Shown here: one piece after another, positions 23,931 to 31,631 of the stretch
Numbering within the stretch: position 1 is the stretch's first letter
Layout: each line of letters begins with the position of its first letter
Source: Owenia fusiformis
Lineage: Eukaryota > Annelida > Polychaeta > Sabellida > Oweniidae
DNA: 64,000 bases
NCBI GenBank assembly: GCA_903813345.2
Contig: CAIIXF020000010.1
Location: 7,061,169-7,125,168 of the forward strand
Direction: 5' to 3'
Translations under genes and position numbers: made by a program
The notes under the pieces: model-generated
The model's input: only the letters and a program-made list of their open reading frames with translations
What the model was told of the DNA's origin: nothing
Database searches by the model: none

Positions 23931-25530
23931 TTTGGCCTAGATTAAACCGGCTTTGTATAAAAAACCTCCTACCCACGTACCCTCGTACCCACGTACGTGG
24001 GTCCTGACCCAGTCTTTAAAGAGTTAAATTTTTAATTGTTTTAAACATTATTCAATCTCAGTTTATCCTGAATTATAGATGAATTTATGCATCCATATGC
24101 CTTTATTTATAGGTCTGACATCTCTCTAGTAAAATAAAATAAAGCCGGAATTGCATAAATGTTCATTATTTTTGAGCTATTTGATTTATGTTTTTGATAT
24201 GTCGAAATGTTATTTGTTGATCGGGCAGTCTTACCTGTATAACACATCAGTGCTGATAAGCAATCTCCTAGCCTTCGTCCAGTGCAATCCGTGCCTCTTG
24301 TTACCTCATGCAGATTGTAAATGTCCCGGGAAGTTTACCCTTGTCCAAAAGTTGACATCTTTTTAAAAATATATTTCTTAGAGTTTCCAACCAATTAAAT
24401 TCACCACATTTTATTAGATGTTTATTTCAAATGTTATTAGAATTCATTCTTAAGAATATTATACGTTATTAACGTATGTTAGTCAAAGATTTGGTGTCGT
24501 TGTTGTCCATTGTATTCACGTTTTACGCCGCAAAAAGCTAGAAACTACAAAGCTGAACTTTTATCATTCAAACCAGTTTTACATCAAATCATTGTCAAAA
24601 TAAAACTCTACTCTTCATATTACCTAATTATGGATCATACGGCCATGAATAATGTCGAAGTTTACAAAACCAAACTTACACTCCCCTGCATAAGTTTGGC
24701 AACTCTAACTTTTAATTCCATCTAAATGATTCACTGAACTAGTGCGCACAATTATCCTTAAATTGTGCCAAAAAGCGATTAAAAACGAATATAGCGAATC
24801 CTTCTACTTTTCAAATATTTCGTTATTCAATTGCGCCACGGTTAAACAGAAATGCAGCCTTTATTATTCCTTGAGATCGTGTGAATTGATCACTCTATCA
24901 CTTTGTTTCTCCAATTCTGATGTTAAATTAAATAAAAGACATAAGACAAATTACACGTATAGTTCAAATCTGTCGTGCAAACAATGAATACTTGTAATAT
25001 CGTTTGAAAGAATAAAAAGTATATGTGATAAAAATCGAAACTACAGGGTGTTAAAAAACAGGACCGATGAAAAGTTGAATAACTTCGTCAATCCAGAATC
25101 ATCCAGGTCATTCAATGTGAATTTTGTTGTAAAAGTTTGACCATATTCTGCTCATGGAGTCAAAAACTACAGCACTTTACAACACATGCCCCATGTGGCC
25201 AATTTGCGCCAAGCAATAGATTGGTTGTACACTGTAAGACTGCCCGATCAACAAAAAATCGCTTCGATATATCAAAAACAACACTCAAATAGCTCAAATG
25301 AACATTATGCAATGCCGGCTTTATTTTATGATGAGACAGATGTCCGATCTACAAATAAAGGCATATGGGTACATAAATGCATCCATAATTAAGCATACAT
25401 TGAGATAGAATAATGTTTAAAAAATGTTAAAGATTTAACTCTTTAAAGACTGGGTCAGGACCCACGTACGTGGGTACGAGGGTACGTGGGTAGGAGGTTT
25501 TTTATACAAAGCCGATTAAACCTGATTAGA
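23930..25530. repeat. Large palindrome with ~285-bp arms around ~1 kb
   Basis: About 23,930-24,215 and 25,250-25,530 are reverse complements. The outer parts match closely and include gacccacgtacgtgggtac and ctttaaagactgggtcagg. The inner parts (catatgcctttattt, aataaagccgg) are more diverged. The roughly 1-kb centre has plus-strand open frames at 24,510-24,725 and 24,742-24,987 without recognisable domains. The palindrome lies wholly inside the 4.63-kb CACTGTGG element and may be its body or a further nested insertion. Confidence 0.75.
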
Positions 25531-25794
25531 CCTAGATATGGACTTGGACCTGAACTGGACCTTGACTTGGACCTGGAAATGGACTGGACTGGTATTTTTT
25601 CAATCTTTTCTTCACTTCTCTTGACTTTCTATAAGGCTATCATCAGATCGATTTTTCTCGAAATTTAAAAATCAGCAATTTCTTGGAAACTGGGCGAACT
25701 TGGGAAATGGCGATGTTAGGTCAAATAGACATTATGGATATGCATAAAATGAATGTGGAAATGACTCAATCCGAATAGCAGTTTTAATTTGTGC

Positions 25795-25872
25795 AGCCAA
25801 TGTTGACAGACGGACCAACGGACGGACGGACGGACGGACCAACGGACGGACGCCTGGTCGATCCCACAGGAT
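25795..25872 (+). repeat. (GGAC)n tract next to a conserved tail
   Basis: gacggacggacggacgg-type sequence (25,807-25,850) is followed by cgatcccacaggatcac. A similar arrangement, a (GGAC/GTAC)n tract followed by a short palindromic tail, occurs at 55,066-55,175. Both look like the end of a repeat family. Confidence 0.6.
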
Positions 25873-25874
25873 CA

Positions 25875-27320
25875 CTGTGTGAGCCAAAAACTATGGTTTT
25901 ATCGCTAATACTGTTAATTTGAAAAAAGGGTCCATAACATGTAATGATGACAATGAAAATGTTGAAATTAGGTACGCCAATGAAGTGAATTCAGAGCAAA
26001 AGACCCATCGACCCACTGGAATACCCACAAATCAAGTTTCATAGCCTTGCCCAAGTTGGTCTCTTTTACTTATCCTGATTTCTATTATGACCGCCTTGTA
26101 CCCAAGAGAAAGCCACGTGCTTTACCGACCCAGTGTTTTTGTTGGTAAAATTTGACAAATCAACGACGGCCCTACATTGCCGGACTAGGTCTTCATGCAT
26201 TTCCATCGCGAATTCAGTTTTGATTTTGAATCAACATTGAATTGCATGATTTCATTTAGACGAGTATTAATGACTGCTTACATTCCAATGTACATTTAAT
26301 AACATAATATATTGTAACTCTAAAGAAACTCTCGATCAGATCATTGAATTTCAAGTCCTAGACGGGTAGTTTGCTTTTTTAATGCAGGTCAACCTGATAA
26401 CGTTTTGATTGGTCAATCAGCCTGAAGTCACACGTTGTGTCCATGTCCATATTGTCAATCAATATGGTTTTGCGATACCCTTAGGTAGCCTAGGTATTAT
26501 GGGAATCTCGGAACCGCTGAATAACTTAGCATAATATAAGCGATGATACATTGGATTGTACAAGGTGGTAATAATTCAAGATCAGATAAGTAAATAAATA
26601 CCGACTTGGGCAAGGCTACAAGTGTCAGAGCCATTAACATTCCTTGAAAGTGGCAATGAGCAGCCAACAGATGGACAATCCGTAAATCTTGATGATTTTG
26701 TCAGCTCAGCTGAACGAGCCTCCAGATTCCTTGAAACAAATGACCATAATTCAAGAATAATATTATCCATTTACAATTTTTTGAAATCGTGGTAAGTGGA
26801 ATCTTTCCAATTACCAATATAGCATTATTATTGTTTCTGGACACTGTGGACTAAAATATTAAAAATACACACATTCAAAATGATTCAATTGAAACCTAGC
26901 CAGTCTGTTCAATGAATCCAATCAGAACGTCTACTAATCCACATGATACATCATAATTAAATTGCTTTTTTAAAGTGGATATTTCATACCATAACCCCAA
27001 AAATATTATAGATTGCATTGTATTTGTATTTTACTTTACACAGACATATTTGTGTATGTGAAATAATTATATTACTTGAATTTTTTATTCCCCATTACAA
27101 GGTAAACCTATGGCAAATTATACATACCTTCTCAGAGCTATGAGCGAGATGATAAAACTGGTCGAGTGAACTCGTTTGAGTTATCTATTCTCCGTAAAAA
27201 TATCAGAGAATGTGTGTTTATAGCGTAGCTTTGGTTTTGTAAATCAATGAAGTATGATATACACGGATGAGTAAATATAGATTATTTAAACAGAAGTGCA
27301 AAATTCTTCCATTGAAAAGT
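25875..27320. other. Interior right part of the 4.63-kb element
   Basis: No transposase-like frame or tandem repeat was recognised. The minus-strand frame at 26,582-26,770 is short and unsupported. Confidence 0.35.
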
Positions 27321-27478
27321 ACAGAGGCGGGTACTCACGAAACATTACATGTGCCTGACTGCATCCACATAGATCGACTAGCCACAGTGTATGACCACAC
27401 ATGTTTTGAACGCTTGGTATCATCTCCAGAACTAAATACCGTATCGAATACTACCTACTCTATATGGTATAACCAAGT

Positions 27479-27610
27479 ATGAGAGTACGAGACCACATTT
27501 TAGGACTTTCATCAAAATACAAAATACAAAAACTAAGCCTATATCATTTGATTGAGAATTTATCTTTTGATAAAAAAGCAAAATTAATGTGTCGCATACG
27601 CAAGCAGTGA
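27479..27610 (+). CDS. Small frame, 43 residues, overlapping the preceding stop
   Basis: The ATG at 27,479 overlaps the TGA of the preceding frame (ATGA). The frame reads MRVRDHILGLSSKYKIQ, then LSLYHLIENLSFDKKAKLM, and stops at 27,608-27,610. It may be the continuation of the split exon after a frameshift and not a separate gene. A 13-bp-stem hairpin follows at 27,626. Confidence 0.3.
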   Translation: MRVRDHILGLSSKYKIQKLSLYHLIENLSFDKKAKLMCRIRKQ

Positions 27611-27625
27611 GTTATGTTCAAACAT

Positions 27626-27655
27626 GGGCTTTCAATTAGTTGAAAGCCCATGGTT
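27626..27655. repeat. Perfect 13-bp stem hairpin
   Basis: catgggctttcaa, the 4-base loop ttag, then ttgaaagcccatg. Imperfect pairing extends outward through ttcaaa and ttcaaac. It lies between two coding-like frames of the 13.8-kb element. The role is unknown. Confidence 0.7.
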
Positions 27656-27870
27656 CAAACAAATTCAAAAGTATTAACATCAATCATGTATTTAAAGAAT
27701 TTTTAAGACCAAGCTTGATACTTTATGGATGGGCTAATGGAACCATCTTGGTATCAAATGATGCTCGATTGAAAGAAACTTATTTTATTCGCTTTTCCTA
27801 CCCCAATCGAATGATTTTTGATTTAGAAAATGCCATTCGCTTTATCCACCTTTTAATAATGTCTGAATGA
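27640..27870 (+). CDS. Coding-like terminal frame, ~75 residues
   Basis: Open on the plus strand to TGA at 27,868-27,870, with segments VFKEFLRPSLILYGWANGTI, LKETYFIRFSYPNRMIFDL and ENAIRFIHLLIMSE. Residue composition (Trp, Pro, Arg, Asp spread through it) is protein-like. There is no ATG near the start, so the exon start is undefined. A TAG lies at the hairpin loop just upstream in this frame. It may be the last exon of the plus-strand gene or genes of the 13.8-kb element. The family was not recognised. Confidence 0.4.
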   Translation: MKAHGSNKFKSININHVFKEFLRPSLILYGWANGTILVSNDARLKETYFIRFSYPNRMIFDLENAIRFIHLLIMSE

Positions 27871-28300
27871 TGAAACTGACCTTATTTGCCTACCTTAAGG
27901 GGTACCCCTTAATGGCATTGGTGTTTGTTTAGCTATGTAATTCTACTAGAGAAGAATTGACTTTGCTTCCAGGCAGAAAAGAGATAAAAAGAGATGGAGT
28001 CATTGCAGCCTCATTCGCCACTTGAGTAGACCAACCGTTGCGTAATATAGACAGGTAAACAGGGCCGAGAATATTTATCTGTATGAATAATTAAGTGAAC
28101 TATTGTGTTGCCCTATTCCATGACATTCCAAGAATTGGCAAGAGACTCGAGTAACCACTGGATTTATCCTACAAGTCTTGTACTTTATACCTGATACCTA
28201 TTGTATGCTGTAAACAGGCAGAGTCATTTAAAACTCAGATCTCTTTCTAACAAGAAGCTGCCATCAATTATGTAAAGATATATGCAGAGGGTGCGTGGTT
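27871..28300. other. Right interior flank of the 13.8-kb element
   Basis: A good plus-strand acceptor (gactttgcttccag) at about 27,978 opens a 17-codon frame to TGA. Without an upstream partner it is not called. Nothing else was recognised. Confidence 0.3.
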
Positions 28301-28304
28301 ATAT

Positions 28305-28460
28305 AATTCATTCGAACATGACTGTATTCACGCCTTCTATAAACTGTAAACAAAGTCAACATTTCACCCGGGGTATATTCGCGAACAAAATCCCTGGTAA
28401 TACGTGCAATGTGTGACGTCATAACGGCGGGACGTAGTAATGGCGGTTCATAATGAATAT
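28305..28460 (-). repeat. Dispersed repeat, inverted copy of 8.17-8.33 kb
   Basis: Reverse complement of the repeat at 8,170-8,330, sharing atgactgtattcacgccttc and tgtgacgtcataacgg. The minus-strand open frame 28,264-28,554 covers it and is probably fortuitous. Confidence 0.65.
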
Positions 28461-28673
28461 TAAAGATTACTGATAGACAGTTACTCTGGCATAGCCGAAA
28501 AGAGCACACATTCCAACGTCCATATTGTTCACCAGGAGCCGTCACCGTGAACAAAAAACATTGTGAGGAAAATTATGAAGTAAACATGTTGCATACGTTT
28601 TTGTGCATGTGTGGTTGATACAACATTTTATCATATATTTAAATGAATAATTGAATTAAAATGTACTACACCC

Positions 28674-29160
28674 GCATAGAAATTTCTATACAGGATTTTT
28701 ATATCTATACATGCATTTTTGACCATATAGAACTTTCTATACTGGCCATCAAGCAAAATTATTTTTCTGCGCCGCATAGAAATTTCTATACAGCATTTTT
28801 ATTTATCGGTCTTTTCCCTATAGAAATTTCTATACCGGCAACTAAAATTTATATTTACACCTGCATAGAAATTTCTATACGAAAACTTGTTTTAATTAGA
28901 AAGGCATAGAAATTTCTATACGGGGAGAAATGTTTTTCTGGTAACAGAATTAGTATTTTCCGACGGCCTTCACATAGAAATTTCTATAGAGGTATTCAGT
29001 TTTAAATCTTCTGCTTAATCGGTAGAGAAATTTCTATACCGATAACCAAATGTTCATCAATAACAAAATTAATATTTCCAGCCCCATCGGAGTCTTTTGT
29101 ATAGAAATTTCTATCTGTATTTGAAAATATAGTTTGAAGTTACATAGAAAATTCTATACG
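28674..29160. repeat. Array of TATAGAAATTTCTATA palindromes, right end
   Basis: Ten copies occur near 28,676, 28,725, 28,775, 28,819, 28,865, 28,906, 28,975, 29,022, 29,100 and 29,143. Relative to the left array the order of spacers is partly conserved (gacggccttc next to one copy in both), and one extra unit is present near 29,022, so the arrays have diverged by unit gain or loss while the palindrome core stayed fixed. Confidence 0.85.
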
Positions 29161-29391
29161 ATAAGAAGAAACACAATTTTACTAGACATTAACATGAATA
29201 TGTATTGATAAAATGATTTTACCTTTATCTGGTTTGATGAAATATTCATATACTTTGTATAAATATTGTAAATCTAATATGATAATAAAACATTGACGGT
29301 TGAAATTCATGAAATGCACTGCTGTTTTTACGTTTTTGGGTTTACAAAAAGGGACTAAACGGTTCATTCTCTTTTTAAATGGTCACGACTT
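29146..29391 (-). repeat. Terminal inverted repeat, right copy (13.8-kb element)
   Basis: Reverse complement of 15,550-15,796 with only a few mismatches. It ends aaatggtcacgactt at 29,391. Confidence 0.85.
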
Positions 29392-29640
29392 GATGGTATC
29401 TATATCCTCAATAGGGTTGACATTCTTGAGACATCTATCAAAGAGAGAAACAAGACCCTAAGCTTCAACTCTAATGGTATCTATATCCTCAATAGGATTG
29501 ACATTCTTGAGACATGTATCAAAGAGAGAAAGAAGACCTAAAGCTTCAACTCTAATGGTATCTATATCCTCAATAGGGTTGACATTCTTGAGACATCTAT
29601 CAAAGAGAGAAAGAAGACCCGAAGCTTCACTGTAACCTAT
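29392..29640 (-). repeat. 81-bp satellite, right part
   Basis: Three further units (aagcttcaactct at 29,461 and 29,542, a variant at 29,623) continue the satellite of 14,690-15,549 in the same orientation and register. Beyond about 29,630 the unit decays into gtaacctatggtatttatcctcaat. Confidence 0.85.
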
Positions 29641-30092
29641 GGTATTTATCCTCAATATTTTGATTGATTTTTGTATCTCTTGAAACATTGGAGCTCCTCA
29701 AATATTGAGATCTTTAAATGCAAAAGATGTGATTTCCATTAATCATTGACATATGCTGTAAGAAACATGTTTATCGCAATAAAGGTTTATTTAACAAAGA
29801 TCATGTTTCTGTTCGCAGAGATCATGTTTCTATTCGTAGATTTGCTAATTTCCTGCAATATTCTGCATTGTTATTTGACATTTATGACGCAAAAGTAACT
29901 TGATAAAAAGCATTGCTGAATAAAACTTGTTTATACTATTTCCATTGCAGGTATACTTATTACTATTTATAAGGCTCCACTAAAGAATGGGAGATCGAAC
30001 AATGGTGCATCAAAATCATTTGAATCATTGCTATTTTAATTTGTCAAGTAATTGCTTTATCTTATCAAATATTGCATTATTTTGAAAGTACA

Positions 30093-30819
30093 TGTACAGT
30101 TAAACCTATCAAGTAAAATACCTCTTTTATTTGAACACCTCCCTCCCAATGACTTAATATCATTTGAAAGCCTGAAAAGGTATGTACAGTAAAACCTGCC
30201 AAGTAAAACACCTCTTTCAGTAGAACACCTTCCTTGGTCCCAATGACTTAATATCATTTGAAAGCCTGAAAACGTATGTACAGTAAAACCTGCCAAGTAA
30301 AATACCTCTTTCAGTAGAACATCTCCCTAAATCCCAATGACTTAATATCATTTAAAAGCCTGAAAAAGTATGTACAGTAAAACCTGCCAAGTAAAACACC
30401 TCTTTCAGTAGAACACCTTCCTTGGTCCCAATGACTTAATATCATTTGAAAGCCTGAAAACGTATGTACAGTAAAACCTGCCAAGTAAAATACCTCTTTC
30501 AGTAGAACACCTTCCTAAATCCCAATGACTTAATATCATCTGAGAGCCTGAATAGGTATGTACAGTAAAACCTGCCAAGTAAAACACCTCTTTCAGTAGA
30601 ACACCTCCCTAGGTCCCAATGACTTAATATCATCTGAAAGCCTGAATAGGTATGTATAGTAAAACTTAGTGAACACCTCTCTCTAGTGAACACCCCTTAT
30701 CAGCACATACGCCAATGACTACTATATAAACCTCCCTCTCTGTAGTGAACACCCACCAATAGGGAACACATTTTTTGTGGCTCAATGGATATGGGTTTTC
30801 ACTGTACGCAGGTTTTACT
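30093..30819. mobile_element. CAGTAAAACCTG element expanded by a 94-bp tandem repeat
   Basis: Left-type ends (cagtaaaacctgccaagtaa) recur at about 30,189, 30,283, 30,376, 30,471 and 30,565, every 93-95 bp, each followed by aatgacttaatatcat. The right end is gcaggttttactg at 30,807-30,819. The last third contains gtgaacacctctctctagtg, as in the copies at 12.5 and 13.2 kb. The element end itself was therefore amplified in tandem. Minus-strand frames here are repeat translations. Confidence 0.7.
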
Positions 30820-30839
30820 GCATATATTATACAAAGGAA

Positions 30840-31620
30840 TCAATGCCAGAATTTTCAATGCAATGTTCAAAATTATGAACAATTGTGGAAAATTAAATTT
30901 CACAATTCTCAACTGTTAATTCAGTTATGAAGTGTAATCAATAAATGTTTTTCAACACTTTTGACGTTAGGACATGGTTATAATTATCTGCATGACTACA
31001 GTTTGTGCATAGGTGAGTTTATTCTGTAACATATTGATCTTGTACAGATTATTTCTGTTTCATATCATACTTTCTCTTTTGTAACTGAAAGGGATTGCAG
31101 CAAGTGACCATGCTTGAAAATTGACCATTTGATGACGTCATATATTTAAAACATAAAAAAAAGTAAGAAATCTAGAAAAGTTTCTGAGGCATATTGTAGA
31201 GAACAGTTTTAAATTTAATTTGTCGCAAGAAGTGCAACATACAACTTCTGAAACTTGAGAGTTTTGGTCTGACCTTGAATATGACCCTGACCTAGATAAA
31301 TAAAAAAAAAGTCATTGCAAGGCTTTCCTTACACGACAAGAAAATTGCCAAATTACAATTGAATAAATGCAATGATTTGAGCAATTCCTTGACACTGTAT
31401 GTTGGCCATGTCTCGTGTACATCTCACTGAGGGCTAGTCCCATCTTCTTAACAAGATCAATATCAATCTTGTAAAAGTATCTTGAGACAAGACACAATAA
31501 AACCAATGACATTAATATTGATAACCTGTGAGGGTCATGTTCCTATAACCCAGTGCAAATTACTAGTCTTACAAAACAAACATTTAGATTTCCGTAAAAT
31601 CAATCTCATATACATGTCTT
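30840..31620. other. AT-rich sequence without recognised features
   Basis: Nothing beyond short chance frames was seen. A tgacgtca site at 31,133 is noted without functional support. Confidence 0.35.
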
Positions 31621-31631
31621 TCAAAGAACAG

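Larger units (their letters stand above)
22761..27389. mobile_element. 4.63-kb element, CACTGTGG ends, 5-bp target duplication TATGA
   Basis: The left end (22,761) and right end (27,389) are inverted. The first 34 bp are identical, starting CACTGTGGCTAGTCGATC, and similarity continues to about 65 bp. TATGA flanks both ends (22,756-22,760 and 27,390-27,394). A 5-bp duplication together with a CACTGTG terminus is the combination known for Transib, ProtoRAG and RAG-like elements, whose ends start CACWATG or CACTATG and resemble the CACAGTG recombination heptamer. CACTA elements share the first bases but make 2-3 bp duplications. No RAG1-like or RAG2-like frame was seen, so this would be a non-autonomous copy. 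The interior holds a ~1.6-kb palindrome. Confidence 0.8.
22697..27482 (+). pseudogene. Exon split by a 4.63-kb transposon
   Basis: An acceptor (gtggttgattcacag) starts an open plus-strand frame at 22,697 that runs to the duplicated target TATGA at 22,756-22,760. The same frame resumes immediately after the right duplication at 27,395 and continues to TGA at 27,480-27,482. Joining the flanks across the empty site gives about 49 uninterrupted codons, with SRRENSFILDAYL before and FERLVSSPELNTVSNTTYS after. Frame continuity across an independently defined insertion supports a former coding exon. The function was not recognised. Confidence 0.5.
15550..29391. mobile_element. 13.84-kb inverted-repeat element inserted in the 81-bp satellite
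   Basis: The ends aagtcgtgaccattt and aaatggtcacgactt are inverted, and the terminal ~245 bp on both sides are almost identical, with only a few mismatches. The satellite has the same orientation on both sides, so a simple inversion does not explain the structure. Flanks are ...ctctaATG at the left and gATGgtatct at the right. Removing the element and one ATG (or AATG, with one mismatch) gives ctctaatggtatct, the intact satellite unit. Subterminal palindrome arrays follow each end. The interior holds coding-like exons on both strands and at least three younger insertions. No transposase domain was recognised and the superfamily is undetermined. Polinton and Tc1-type ends do not fit. Confidence 0.85.

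Noticed and set aside
22761-27389. RAG1-like or RAG2-like gene inside the CACTGTGG element
   Set aside because: All interior frames are under about 100 residues and show no recognisable RAG core motif. Only the termini and duplication support the link.
15550-29391. Polinton/Maverick identity for the 13.8-kb element
   Set aside because: No long polymerase, integrase, ATPase or capsid frame is visible, and the duplication is 3-4 bp where 6 bp would be expected.
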